NCBI GenBank assembly: GCA_019614645.1
Contig: JABWDB010000002.1
Location: 21,627,501-21,691,500, forward strand
DNA length: 64,000 nt
Direction: 5' to 3'
DNA from: Stratiolaelaps scimitus
Lineage: Eukaryota; Arthropoda; Arachnida; Mesostigmata; Laelapidae
Shown: positions 1 to 13,060 of the stretch, piece by piece
Numbering within the stretch: the first letter of the stretch is position 1
Layout: each line of letters starts with the position of its first letter
Made by a program: the position numbers and the translations under genes
The notes under the pieces: generated by a model
Told to the model about the DNA's origin: nothing
Database searches by the model: none
What the model saw: only the letters and a program-made list of their open reading frames with translations

Positions 1-1835
1 TTATATATTATATATAATATTAAAGGGTATTCATTTAGTTGCTTGCTCGCTACCAAATTCCGGGTCCACTTTCCCAAAATCCTAACAGTTGCACTTTGTA
101 GCGGATTTTTAAAGACAGGTTCTCACTATGCGGTTTTCCTTAATTGGGAACACGTAGAAACCTACCGGCTGAGTCAAATCGGTCCAAGACGGACGCAAAA
201 TAGAAAATAGTACAATACCTTGTGTTGAGAGCACGCGTAACTGAACGATTGATTCTCTCACTATCGTCATCATCACTCGGTTCTCAAGGGTAGGCTAGGA
301 GCAATCGATTAACCGATAACCGATGTAGTTTGTATCCTGCAGCTGTTTTCGGTGTTTTTTGCGGTCGAATATCACAAATTCTGCTCGCAGTTCTCCTCAA
401 AACTATTCAGTAGCAAACCTCGACAGAGGAATACCCCAATCGGCCAACCTTTTAAACGACCACCCGGTTAAGCACGACGTTCCTTCCGATTGACCTTGAT
501 CTACACACTCGTCCATGCCAGATTCATTGCATAGACAATGACTCCTTGATGACCAATCCAGTCTGACCCTCACTAAGTAGTCGCAGAAGTTCTGAAGGAC
601 CCTTTGACCTTTCCTAGCAGCGTCACGCCCGCTCTCTACGCGACAAGTGTACTTGCAATTCTCGTTAGTTCTCGGAAAGTGAAGGTAGCATAGTTTATCG
701 GGTGACAGCAACTCGACAGGGTCATTAGCATAGCGTGAACCCGCCTAAGCAACACTCTCACGTAACAGGGAAAAAGGGTGATCGGCTACATGTATACGTT
801 TAGAGCAAAACGCATAATGCAGACAAAAACAATGTAGACCTTTCTAATTGGTAGTGGTTGACCTGCAATATTTGAAGACCATTGGTATTGTTTTCTAGGT
901 AGAACAGAGAAGCGTTCTGCTCAGAGGAAAGTTCACTCTCGAAGAGTGGAAGGTCCGCCTTCCTCGAAGGTCTGCCTCACTAGCCGCGCTTACGATGAGT
1001 TGGCCAGCCGTGCGTTGGTGTTCACCGAGGGTGTCGCGTATATAAATGAGTCTCCTATGGCGGTACTCCTCGAAAGAAATACATAATGCGATTTTGCTGC
1101 CATTTCTACCAAAGAATAAATGGAGGCTCATCTGTGAACAAAACTAAGCATGACAGTAACGGATAGAAAAAATTGGTAACCCATGTGCGAAGTATGTCAC
1201 CTTGCTATGTTTCGTCTTGTAGGAGCACTCAAATAACATAGGGCACATATATAGACAGTCTCACATGAGGCGGCACTGCGATGTAAACGAACTCATGTTC
1301 GCACTTTCGTTCTTGTATTGGAGCAGTTAACGAATCAACGACGGCTTGTGTATCCGAGAGTATATTCCTCGAAATATTAGAAGAACTTAAGAAATAGAAG
1401 AAGCAACATGATATGGGGAAAATCACGGGATCTGCCGTCTATCTGCTATAGGAAATTAGGAAGACTGATGAATAATCATCAGATAATGAGTGATGTTCGT
1501 TGTTGCGTAAACGCTCTCATTTACGCTCGATTTGAGCTCAATGCGCGGTTATTGTGTGGAAGATAGAATATAAATTAGTCGAAAATAGATAGTTCGTAGT
1601 GAATGACCAGCTGCCCCGATATTCACCAACTTTCAATCCATATATTGTTGCGAGCGAAGTTTGGTCGAGCGGTCATGTGGTTGAACTTATCGGTATCGTA
1701 CGTCGAAGGGATGTATAAATAATTTTGCACTACGCGACGACTTCTGCCAATTTATTTGGCAATTGCAGCCCGGGTCCTTCCTGCTCAGCGTCAAGCAGTA
1801 ATAACTGTTTTATCTACATCAGTAAGGCTCGAAGC

Positions 1836-1871
<36 letters not shown>

Positions 1872-3980
1872 ATACCTAGCAAGAATTAGCTAAGCGAATA
1901 ATGCTCATAATGTTTATTGTTTACATCCCAGGACCGTTTTGTTCTGTCGTTATATCTGGCCGAAGCGCGCAGTAGAGTTTCAGCAGACGGATATTGGATG
2001 AGGCCTATTGTGTTTCGACCTCGCCATATCCCTGTCTAAATCCTCGTTGAGTCAAACCGGAATCGGCGTGTCAAGTCAATAAGCCGATGCGGCGTTGGAA
2101 TATCGAAGGTCAATGTTTAAAAGAGTAACGTACGCATCACTGTACACAACTTGATTCGAGCGTATCAAACGGAAACGATATCAATCACCACTAAATAAGC
2201 TTTATCAGCAAAACACAAGCGGACTAAGATTGAGCCCCGTCAATCCTGTTGATGTTCGCGTCCACCGTGACGTTATTCGAGGCGGCGCGATGGGCTGTAT
2301 TCCGAAGCTCAATTTCTGAGTGAAAAGACACGCTAAGCCTAAGAAATACATTTCATTATTTATCAAATGTATTTCGATCACTTTATAATTAGCGAACACA
2401 CAAGAAAACAGACCAATCAAATGGCTGAAGGTAGCATCACCTCAGTCAATCGGAAGTAGATCAAAAACGAACAGAGTATCTAACGAATCGCTCATGGTCA
2501 TACGAAACATCGCTGTGTGTGAGACGATATGTAGCAATATCGTTAGTTTCAGCTGATATCAGGAACACCCCCTCGTCCAACAGGACGGCTTCCCTTCGAT
2601 TCAGCGACAACACGAGCGTAGCTTTACGTGACTGAATAAACGTGACAGAACTGAAGTTAATCAAATACACTCACACGTGGTGATAATTATGTGGTGTTTT
2701 TTTTAAGTGATTCACTCATCCTTGAAACAGACTTAGCTTCTTATTTTTGCTTCTGGTTGCTTTTTGTTCTGTCTTCTATTCAAATTGCGCACCCGAACGC
2801 TTTTTGTATGGAAGAAATTGACAGGAGATTTATGTCCACCAATCTCGCCGCGAGGTATCACACGAGTCTCATTCGATTGGCCTCGTTGCGCCTGATTGAG
2901 ATAAGTAAAAATACAAAACAATGTTGTGGGGTATCTACAATTTATTAATTATTTAATCTGGACTTTGGTGTTAATTACAAATGGACTCAATGTTAAGTGT
3001 AGAGTTAAATAGAGACATTATTCAGTTTTGTCAGATTACAGTACTACACTGCGCTACTGAGACCTGCCATTGAAAAGGCAGCTGAGGGCCAACTATGAAG
3101 CAAAGGTAACGGTTCCTTATAGCAGACTTGATACCGAAGAAAGATGACAATTCGTTGGTACATTCGCGATGTGGAACGTGCACCGCCAAAGGTCAGCCTC
3201 ATTGGAGCACGCAAATGCAACTCGAGTAAAGTGCAATAGTGCACGCATAACTACGACTGCAACTACATGAGGTCTTTGAAATTGGGTATTCCGATCAGTC
3301 TCGTGAGTGCGTACGGCACGTCAGGTCCAATTTCCCAACTCGACTGTGTGCGTTTGTTCCTTGTGGCGGTTGAGCCGATCTTCGGGCAATTCATTAGCTA
3401 AAAATGGAAAATGTGAGTTCAAACAATGGCCGTGAGCGTTACAGCGTTCCTTGCCGACCATAATTCGAAATAGCACTAAGAAGGAAGATTTTGCCTTGCA
3501 AACTGCTAGATCACTCTTGAGACTTGTAGAGAAAAATCAATCATATCGGTTGTGGCGCGTAATCACATCAATTCGCCGTAGAACCCCTTGGTTCAATCGC
3601 GAATCTATTTGGTAAGGTCCGACATTCTCTCGATCGCAAATCTGTTTGTCTGGCTCGCACCTGATGTTTGATGCTGCAGTCCATCTCCGGCCGTATATCC
3701 AATAGTATATATAACAGTATATTCGCCCCTGCTTCTTTATGGCGCCGGCATCTTTGATCGTTAAGAGTGATAGCTTTCATAAAATTTGTAGACAAAATAA
3801 AAACAAAGCTGTCGAAAGAAAAAGTTTAATAAAAAAGACAGACATTTCCTTGTGGTACTGAATTGCCTCGACAGTACCGCTATTAAAGCATATGGTCGCT
3901 CGTGTCAATAGCAACGCTTTTACGAAGTGCTACACTTAACACTCCATCGAACGTCCGAAAGATTGTCATGCGACCACTTG
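1..3980. other. Intergenic, no supported gene
   Basis: AT-rich sequence with only short open frames and no exon that I can tie to a family. It contains an (AT)n tract near 1838-1867. Open frames on the minus strand at 403-711 and 895-1131 lack recognisable motifs and convincing splice signals, so they are not called. The last few hundred bases lead into the degraded reverse-transcriptase remnant that starts near 3985. Confidence 0.6.
1838..1867. repeat. (AT)n microsatellite
   Basis: About 15 uninterrupted AT/TA units. It is one of many such tracts in the window. Confidence 0.95.
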
Positions 3981-3984
3981 CAGT

Positions 3985-4365
3985 TCCGCAGCCGACAACT
4001 TTAACATATCTATCAGGGAAGAAGCCTTTCCAGAAGCTCTGAACAGTGCAGAAGTGATTCCACTATATAAAGGTGAAGGCGTTCAATTATAGCCAAACTT
4101 GTTATGGACCCATTGCCCTTACAGACTAATTTGAGCAATACATGAAAATACAAGTGACCACACGCATGTCGAAACCATGCGTGCGTCCGCACTCAATGTA
4201 CGTTCCAAGCTGACTGGTCTACCGAACCTCTTTGAGCGACATCTTCGAGTTCATTCGACGCGGACACAATACTCGCATGGACAGGGATTATAGCCAATAA
4301 CCGGTGAATACAATGCCGGCGTTCAGCGATTCGAAAGCGGTGGCAGGTATTGAAGCTGGCTTATA
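3985..4365 (+). pseudogene. Non-LTR retrotransposon reverse transcriptase remnant (N-terminal part)
   Basis: The + strand translates, with several stops and frame changes, to a run reading F-N-I-S-I, then F-P-E-A-L-N-S-A-E-V-I-P-L-Y-K. This is the conserved N-terminal reverse-transcriptase motif of jockey/CR1/I-type elements (N-x-S-(x)n-F-P-x-x-L-K-x-A-x-V-x-P-x-x-K). A later stretch, near 4190-4230, resembles the Q-x-G-F-(x)n-S-T motif, and one near 4320-4340 resembles the F-x-D-x-x-K-A-F motif. No intact frame survives, so this is a dead fragment. The polymerase YADD region is not seen here. The more C-terminal piece at 23.7 kb could belong to the same element family, but the two do not overlap, so I cannot compare them. 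Confidence 0.7.
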
Positions 4366-5229
4366 TCTATTGAAATATTCGCCCCCATTCGTAACGAGCT
4401 TCATTACTATTTAGAGATATCGCAGGTCTCCTGTTAGGTGACCTCTGTAGTGCTCCCAAGCGGCTTAATTTCCAGATGGAGTCAATTTAGGGTAGACGAG
4501 ACTGATGGTCAGTCGTTGGTTGGAGAAACTCACACGAGCAAATGGTGTAGGCGTAGGATAGTTCTGGACGCGGCTAGAACGATTCAGAGGGCCCCAATAG
4601 TTTAGTAAAGACACTCGCTCGTCTAGGAATAAACAACCACCTTATCATTTGATTATGCTCATTTCTAGTGGGACGGAAACTTCGGGTAGGACTCACTCTA
4701 TGTAAGCAGGCAACCTCAAACGTAGGAGTATCTCACAGCTCCTTTCTTGGTCCCCAGCGTTTTCTCTGATACATAAACAAGGTAAAGATATATTCTTTTG
4801 CCACAAATAAAGCCTCCCCCAAGGCTCGCAGAAGTCTTTCAACCCTCGGTTCAAGCTTTCGGAGCAGTCTTCCCAGGACGACATTTCGAGATTATCACTT
4901 GCCCCTCCGCTATTTCACCATTGTGTCTGAGGTCACAAGAAACAGAGACGAGACTCCTTGTTTGATTTCAATCAATTTTGAGATTATTTCGGATGTTCGA
5001 ATTTGCTTTTTTATAGCATGGTGTGTGGAACCGGTTGTTTCGTTCCACATGTAAGGACTCCTAGTCAGAGAACCAAACCACGGTGATTTCTAATCACCAC
5101 TCCCTCGCCCTTGAACTTAAACCTCATGTACGGGAGGTTTGACGTCATCGTCCTTACACGTTCGTACCTCCACGCTGTATCGTTGGAGACACGTGATAAA
5201 TATAATGTCTGCGAATCGTCTATGGGCAG
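4366..5229. other. Intergenic; unknown 5' part of SH2-kinase copy A
   Basis: No exon is supported. By homology to Tec/Src-like kinases one might expect upstream exons (PH or SH3 domain, initiator Met) here, but I found none. The true 5' end of copy A is therefore unresolved. Confidence 0.4.
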
Positions 5230-8200
5230 ATCGACACGTGGAGCACTTCGCTGGGCGTTCGCTCGAACTCCTTCGCTGTCAGCTTCCTGTCTCGCAATGG
5301 AGCGTCAAACTGTTTGGAGAACTACAACCTCATCGGGGCCTTTGTCATTTACGGCACGAGCGACGGAACAATAGCTCTCTCACACTACACGAAAAGGTAG
5401 ATGACATGATGGACGATTTCCCGTTTTTCGCTAACTCTTTCCTTGATTATGAGAAAGCACTATTTGATATAGAGGATATATATCGTATATTGAATACGAG
5501 AATACTGCTTGCTAACCGTACGTTGACGTTTACATATCGACAGTTTGTCTGTAATATGTACCTGCAATATCGTACGTTCGGGATAGGCGACGAGAGGGGT
5601 GAATTCAATTACTCCTGAAACAAGCTTAACTCGAGGTTCGTTCATCGAACAAGTTATTATTATATTTATTCTCGCAAAACTGCGTTCCGAACGCTGTTGT
5701 TTTTTCGAGGTGCTGTGTCAAATCTGCTGAATCCAGTTCATATCTGGCTAACTGAGTAAAAAAAGCTAATTTTTCAGACTAAAATGTAATGATGATGAAA
5801 TATTTGCCGGCGAGTGTCACAATGACGTTATTAACACTAAACCTACCGATACTTCGCACATGTGACGAGCGGTCAGCAATCGACATAATTGAAAAAATAA
5901 TCCGTCCTTAAAAACAGTTTTTGTTAGGAGTCGGTACGATTCACACGCTTCAGGACCTTCGTGAGGTTGCTGCGAGCATACGACGTGCGTAACTTGCTTT
6001 GACGGTCATAGACTACATTCTCTCTTTATGACATGTTCGATCTCGAACCTGCGGGTCTCAGTGAAGAAACACTTGAGGCGGTAGAAATGTGCGAAAGAGT
6101 GATCTTGAGATGATGATGCATGGACATGATGGGATCGATGCCGAATGTTCTCGCTGTCGCGAACAGTTGCTAACTCGTCGAGCTCTTGTTCGGCTGGCGA
6201 GGATGGACAGAGAGTAATGACCAACCATGTGCCAATAATATAAATAGAGAATATAATTTATTCTATTTGGCTGTAGGCCAATCCATAACGGAACATAGAT
6301 ATATCTTAAGATAAATAGACACAGTTGCATTAGCTCAGTATGGAAGTGGACACTACAAGCTATGTATTATATATACATATATATATATACATATATACAT
6401 ACAAAGATGAGCTGTTTTACTGGGTTGTTGCACACGTCAGTGTTGCACATGTAAAATTTTATTTGTCCCATTCGATTTAGTTCTATATTCCGAGATGCGC
6501 GTATGCATCACCAGCTCAGCAAGTTCAGTATGTGCTTGGACAGTCGAATTCTAAAACAAAGTTGTCAAGCGACATAGTACATAATCTGTCTGTGGTTGAT
6601 TTTGATTTGTGTGCAGTCGTGAAGAGCCGGTGCAGCATTATAGGATACATGTGGCTCATAATGGCGATGTTTACCTGAACTCGGAAAACCCGTTCAGCAC
6701 CCTAGAAAAACTTATCGAGTACCACCGGAAGCATGCTGACGTTCTGGATATGCCGCTTGGGGAAGCCGTCGAAATTGGTAACATTCAATTCAGATCTAGC
6801 GTGTTAGATTCGCTGTCAAGGTTATTAGCAAGCTTGATATCGCACTAGAAAGTACTACATTCTATAATTCGGTTCCTACAACGCAGAGGGGCCAGGCATA
6901 TTTGACAACGTCGTGACAAAATTGCCTTGCTTTTTCTCAAGTAGTCGTGGTAGTGGGAGTACCAGTACGAGTGATAATGGCCGTGGCCCAGTGGCGTGGT
7001 GCATTCGTGTGCGCCTTGCCATCGGCGGAAACACGTAGGTGCGCGGGTTCGATTCCTGCCGTGGACGTTAAATGTTAGCCGAAAGTCAGCCCGAAAAAGT
7101 TGACAAAAGTTTCGTTAACGGCTTATGCCGATTACTGGCTAATTGCTTTGAACTGGCTGACGTGTGATTTAAATGCAGATAGCGCGCGACACCATCAACT
7201 GTGACGAAACAAAAATCAGTGAACTCAGTACGAAAAATAATCCTGTTCATGAAGACGTATGCGAATTTTGATTTACAGAAGGTCACGAGATCGATCCCTC
7301 CGAGTTGGAGATGTCTGGTACGATCGGGTGGGGAGTTTGTGGCGCAGTTAAGCTGGCCAAGTGGGGCGTCTACGATGTCGCTGTAAAAAAAAGCAACACC
7401 CCTAACTGGGATCACCACATCCTAAACGAGATTGAAGTCATGCGGTACGTTCTTGCCAGGGCATCTTCTTTCAGTTTAGAAGTCCAGCAAACCTTCGATA
7501 GACTTTCGCCAGCTGTTGCAAGAACGTCAGATGTTAGCTGAGAGTCTGCCCGGAAAACTTTACTGGACAAAACAAGAAATCGAAGCTGACCAGTAACAGA
7601 TAGTCATTCATTTTAATGTGTATTCTGTTCAGCCATATATTTACATAGGAAAGCATGCAGTAGATACCATATTTGGGAGTGATTTTTGCAACGCACATAC
7701 GTTTTCTTTGCCCCAAACGAAGTCCTCCGTCTTCAATGATCAGACGCTCTCATACTATCGACGTTATTCACAGTAAACTCAAGCACAAAAATATCGTCAC
7801 CTATTACGGACACTGCTATCAGCCCCTGCTTCTTGTAACGGAATACGTGCAGTATGGAGATCTAAAAGACCACCTCTATGGAAGGCAGAGCACTCTCACT
7901 GAGTTCGACCTCGTCAATATTTGCTATCAGGTAAAAGGGAAATTCATCGAATCGTATTAAAAGGAGCATTATATCCTCCTCGGAGACTGGCATAAAGGCA
8001 ATGTGATCAGAGACAACTCGGAGAACCTGTGCTTCTCAAGCTGTCCTTTACACGAATTACATAACACTGAATTTGAGAAGAAAACGTAGATTTCATTGAA
8101 TACTAGATAGTATTCTAGCATCGAGGGACGTGCTATAATATTCTATTATGAACTTGCTGAACGATGCCATTAACGACTAGAACTAACTCAGTTCACCTAA

Positions 8201-11200
8201 CACTTCACTCAGGTGTGTCGAGGATGTAAATATTTGGAAAGCGTTGATCTGGTCCACAAAGACATACATTTAAGAAACATCCTCGTCGGGGGAAGGGACC
8301 CTTTTATAATCGTTAAACTCGCAGACTTCGGCCATACCAAGTAAGTTTCCCTTCAGACGATACCTGCTCGTCCGTTTGATAATCCGAAATGCTAATCCCG
8401 AGGCTGGCGCTGAGAACTTCTTCTTCTATCATATTTGCATCCGTCCCGTGCGCTAGGTTAGCTTGGACGCACAAATATTGCTAGCTATTTGACCAGCTCT
8501 TTACGAATTTCATATTTGCAGCCGATATCGTCTACGGACGTTTACCGGTTTTCGTCATTAACCGATATACTGGCGAGTGGTGCGCCCGCCATTCATTGCG
8601 CATTACGTATTATCGACATTTGGTTCAAACATAGACATAATATTGTATAACTAGTCAATTATCGGATAGAACATGAGAGAACATGTGCGGAGCTGTGTGT
8701 GTTATGCCTTTCGTTCATCGAAGTAGGACTGCTTGCGTGGTGCGTGGCATGGCCTCAGTCGTGTCTAAATGTAGTACTCTAACTGGTGATGGTGCGTCAT
8801 TTTTGCTTGCAAAATTATACCCAGCCTCTTCGAAGGGACAATTCATTATGTTCAACGATCACAAATATCCGACAGCAATACCTGGCTGACACCCAGAAAG
8901 AAAAATATTTTTCCTTTAAATTTATTTATTATTTTAATATTAATTTTCTTCCTTTGTTTTTTTTTCAGAGGCCCCTTCGCCACTTATCATGAAAGGGAAA
9001 TGCAAAGCTATGTCCGCTTCCTATTGAACGTTAGTACACGTATCATTACCAAAACTTTAAATCGACGTTTGAATCTCACAATTATTAATAGAAAAACAAA
9101 GCAATGGCTTAAATTCCTAACACGAACGAAACAGGAGCACCACTATTGCTGATCACCGGTCCGGTCCCTAAAAATCGCCCGTTGCGGGCATATGGTCAAC
9201 AGCATCGTCCCGTCATAGGTCACAAAGCCCACATAAGTCCAGTGTAACTGACCGGCCGCCCGCATAAGGCCAAAAATAGGAGTAATGCAATGAATAAACC
9301 ATTCTCCTGGCCAGTCCTTATTTCGCCCTCGTAAGGACGCCCTCTCCTGACCGGCCCTTGAAGCAATGCTACACTGCAGTGCCGAGGCCTATAGAGGCCC
9401 ACAGAAACGGTCAGCTATGGAAAACATTTAGGCTAACGACATACGTTGAATGAAGCTTAAATCGTTCGAAATCACCAACGTGATATCTTATGATCACTCC
9501 CGAAAGACGATTGCTTCTATCATTCAGTTTGAAAATCCCCGTATTTACTATAATATATGCGACGCTTGATTTTGAAACAGGTGTTTGGAATAGCGGCTGA
9601 CCCCTGTTACCAAGAGCAACATTCAATGCCGCACGATACAGATCGCGAGAACTTCCCAGATTTTGTCGATGAAGTAGTCTATGCGTGTGTCCACCGGTAA
9701 TATATTTCAAATCTTCTAAAACACGCGAAATAATAATAATAATAATGTCTATGATCAATTAGCAGCTCGAGACATTTGATTACCACTCCATTAGCATAAG
9801 AATTACGTGAGGAAAATATTCGAAGTTAACGCGTAGATGGAACGAGTAGGCACGTGAATAGCATCTAAATTATATTATTATTATTATTATTGCCAATAGC
9901 GAAGGTCGTTCTGAGCTATTTTGTACATCGAGAAACGTTGATTATTTTTGAACAAATGGTTACCTATTTATATTGGTTATCGACAACTTTCCGAAGCAAA
10001 TCGACCACAAATGTCTCTTGTTAATCTATCTGTGAACAACCATAACAACAAGAGCTTTTATCTGAGGAAAATGAAGGTTAAATCTCTCGATGGCTGTGGT
10101 TGGCCTCCATCCAGTTCGTTATTATTGCAACCGTACGGTGAGATTTTGAGTAGTTATTGAGAAGCCGCACTGTGTGCTCTCGACCCCGCTTCCATTTGTC
10201 CATGAGTTTATTTAGGAACTCGAGACATCGGGTTAAATCCTTTTCTTTCATTTCTAGCCAGTAACGAATTACTGAACGAATTCCGTTAACATTCATAGGA
10301 CGTGCAAAGTATAGTCATCACTATGATATCAAACATATTTACCCAATAAATGTGATGTATTATTTGGCATCTTGAGTATGCCACGCGCGTTTATATCCGC
10401 GCCGGTGTCAACTAGTGGAGGATCTATTTTGAATTTTTTTTTCGTCGTTTTCAATTTTTATCGTTATAACTTCGTAATATTTAGTGCGCGGAATTCCCGA
10501 CCGGGCGCACGAAGTGGCTATAGGCCAATCTTTGATTTCCTCAAAGATTCGGTAATTATCGCAGCTCGTCCACTCGTGTGATATCCTGAAATGAAGTCAC
10601 CCTCTCTCTGTGGTCTTCACAAGTATGCTCATCCTTCGAAAATGGATTACATCATCAGTAAACGTTTGGCCGGTTTAAAGCCTCATTTCGAGCATTTTCA
10701 CGAATTTTAGATGAAATTCATTCGGACGCGTTCCTTCAAGAGACAAACATGTGATCTCAGAACTCTGTTCTTCAGCACTAAACGATGTTTTAGCTTGAAG
10801 CTTCATGAGTGTTCCAAAAGAAACTGAACCAAAGCAGAATTGCACGTAGACAAATTCAAGTGTCAACCGTTCGACATTTCACCTGGCTATGGCGCGTGGT
10901 TTAAATGTTATCAAACTTTTCCGATGTAGAAGTAGCTCCGAACGACTTAATACTTATAAGCTGTCTCTAGTACATTACAACATTATTGTCAGTACTAAAG
11001 CCCATTAGTATCAATAACTAAGCAAACTTGTCGAAAACACTTTATCATCATTATTATTATTATATAATTATTATTCTCATTATTATACTGAGTCTTGTTG
11101 ATCGAAATATTGGTATAATTAATACGTGGATGCTCATATACATAATGTTTTGATCTCACTTTTCAATGCCACACGATTCGTATATTCGATACAATCCACC

Positions 11201-11604
11201 GATGCACCAAACAACGGCGAGAAGCGTTCGTCAATTTTTACAGACAGGCAGTTTAGCAGAACCAATTCAAGTGACGGACATATTCTCATCATACGTTTTA
11301 CTTGATCTTCATTTAGATCTTAGGGTTTACTTATTAAGCTCGCAAAAGCGTGAACGCCTGTTAAACCGCATCGTTCATCAATGGTATGCGTTCTATTTGT
11401 ACTCATTAGTCATAGAACCGTAGCGGTTTCGGATTAATATTTCTACGAAAGTCTTAATTATTATATTCCAGCACATCTGATAGGCCGACAAGTTTCATGG
11501 TGTTAGAGAAACATTTACGTGATGGCTTCCTCTCATATCCGAATGGTTTGAAAATGTACAACTTGATCCGGGATGGTGAGGGTCATGAAATGCCGCCGAA
11601 TTGA
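5230..11604 (+). CDS. SH2-domain tyrosine-kinase-like protein, copy A (8 exons, 5' end unknown)
   Basis: Inferred exons: 5230-5396, 6617-6777, 7279-7444, 7774-7930, 8213-8340, 8969-9029, 9581-9696 and 11472-11604 (stop). Each is bounded by AG/GT and they join in one frame. Exons 1-2 encode an SH2 domain: S-R-x-x-A-x-x-x-L, then G-A-F-V-I-Y where F-L-V-R is expected, then Q-H-Y-R-I and F-S-T-L-E-K-L-I-E-Y. Exon 3 has G-W-G-V-x-G-A-V and V-A-V-K (ATP lysine), with N-E-I-E for alphaC. Exon 4 is the N-lobe/hinge (K-H-K-N-I-V, E-Y-V-Q-Y-G-D-L). Exon 5 has V-H-K-D-I-H-L-R-N and A-D-F-G. Exon 8 has R-P-T-S-F. The order and the V-C-x-G-x-x-Y-L-E helix are closest to Tec/Btk-type kinases. The activation-loop donor (gttagt) is weak, and no APE exon was found. 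Phosphotyrosine signalling at the membrane is expected for the family, but activity and specificity are uncertain. Copies B and C are its paralogues. Confidence 0.8.
6365..6405. repeat. (AT)n-rich microsatellite in an intron of copy A
   Basis: Imperfect ATATAT/ACATAT tract between the two SH2 exons of copy A. Confidence 0.85.
6978..7120 (+). mobile_element. tRNA-derived SINE (family 1)
   Basis: It has a perfect RNA polymerase III A box (TGGCCCAGTGG, 6984-6994) and B box (GGTTCGATTCC, 7046-7056), followed by a short tail. Related copies lie at 12830-13060, about 20978-21131 and 47470-47585, and a 3' fragment lies near 7525-7570. The A-to-B spacing is longer than in a functional tRNA and the cloverleaf arms do not pair, so this is a SINE and not a tRNA gene. 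It sits in the intron between the SH2 and kinase exons of copy A. Confidence 0.75.
7525..7570 (+). repeat. 3' fragment of SINE family 1
   Basis: The stretch ATGTTAGCTGAGAGTCTGCC matches the tail of the 6978-7120 element with a few changes. No A or B box is kept. Confidence 0.4.
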
Positions 11605-12500
11605 ACAACAAGGATCATCGACACAACGGACAACAATCGTATCGGCGCCTTACCCCTTGATGGTGCCGAATTGGATCATTGAATAGCCAGTGGTCGCAGT
11701 ACAACTTTTGCAAGGGGGTCGTAGATTTGTGTACAGTTTAAGCAGGGTCAATGTTGTTACACTGTTGAACTGGCTACTTCATTGTAAAATAATTGTTCGA
11801 GTTCCAGTGAAAATAATCTAAAACCCTTCACTCAACTCAAGTTTATATATATATGTATGTATATATATATATATATAGCTTCTGTACTTGGGAACCTTTA
11901 ACTGACTAAACAACAGACTTAAAGTCAAATGACGAAGTGACATCATGAAACAAAGACACAGTGTGAGCTTGTCATTTTAAATGCACACTTTTAACAATTT
12001 CCTAAACCACCCAATTAAGTTATCATTAATATATGTATATAAACATAGAGAGAGAGAGGAAACATGAACAAAACGGTTGTCACCAAAACGACCGCAAACA
12101 ATTTTTCCCTGTATATATATATATGTATACGCATGTATCATTTTTATTAAAACTTTGTTTGTTATAGTTTTTCTTTAACCCGAGTCGATCACGAACGTCA
12201 CTCGAAAATTCATGCTGTATATGACAACATTCCCAACGGTTCGGCTTCAACTTTTTACTGAAGTGCATTCCGTTGGGATGATTTTCTTACCTTAAAACAG
12301 AAGAGGATGAAGCGACGAAAATAAAGTCAACTAAAGATACCTCATGGGCTAAGTGGCATTTTGAATTATAAGTAGGTAGTTGTCCTTTTCACTGTTGGAA
12401 ACTGGTGGTTTACAGGAGAGATTTTGTCACTCAGCGTGGAAGTGTGAGAGCGTTACAGCTGCATATGCGACGAGACGGCAGATTGATTAAAATTGAGTAA
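11166..12500 (+). CDS. Low-confidence two-exon open frame overlapping the end of copy A
   Basis: An ATG at 11166 opens a frame that reaches a possible donor (ATG|gtatgcg) near 11383. A possible acceptor before 12417 opens a short frame ending at a TAA near 12500, and the phases fit. The product would be about 100 aa, rich in Leu, Arg and Gln, with no family resemblance. The last exon of kinase copy A lies inside the proposed intron on the same strand, which argues against it being a separate gene. It may be chance or an alternative 3' end. Confidence 0.15.
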
Positions 12501-12829
12501 GTCAGCTGCTTGTGGCCGCTATCTATTTTTGGTTTCTATTATTTTTAGGAGAACTTAGGCATCGTACAGCTGCTGTTCCGTCAATAAACCTGCCAACTGA
12601 ATGAATGAATTAATGAATCTAAAATGACACGGAACTGATTATATATGGTACTCACTCCAGCATGATTTTCTTCTCCAGTCGAAGTTTAGCATAAATGGCA
12701 CCGCTCTCGTTAGGGGCACGTACCAATCAACCACATTTCGCTGTCAGGGCTTGGTTATTCCTTAGAAATGCGTTGATGAACACTGAGTATATTTGAGTTC
12801 CCTATCTCATTCAAATCTATCCATAGCAC
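11605..12829. other. Region downstream of copy A
   Basis: AT-rich sequence with (AT)n tracts at about 11845-11878 and 12113-12128. Apart from the doubtful exon near 12417-12500, I see nothing coding. Confidence 0.5.
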
Positions 12830-13060
12830 TCCTTGATACTGTTCCACTGCATCGGCTAGATCGACGGCAAATTTCAGGGTTGGATGTTAAATTTAGGCAT
12901 GATGCGTCCACGCGTTCATGACACTGCTTTTGGCATTGCTTCATAAGACGGACCCCCATTTGAATGCGAATGTAGAACGAGGGTAATCGAACCCGTACAC
13001 CTACGTTGAGGCCGGTGGCATGGTGCATTCGTGTGCGCTTTGCAGTCGGAGGACCCTGTA
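12830..13060. mobile_element. Rearranged SINE (family 1), two pieces head to head
   Basis: The left piece (about 12830-13008) carries the B box on the - strand (reverse complement of GGTTCGATTACCC). The right piece (about 13012-13060) carries the A-box side (GGTGGCATGGTGCATTCGTG) on the + strand. The two parts of one SINE consensus are thus in opposite orientation. That suggests an internal inversion, or two insertions next to each other. Confidence 0.55.

Noticed and set aside
7046..7056. A true tRNA gene, because of a perfect B box
   Set aside because: The A-to-B distance is too long and no cloverleaf arms pair. Related copies elsewhere show it is a SINE.
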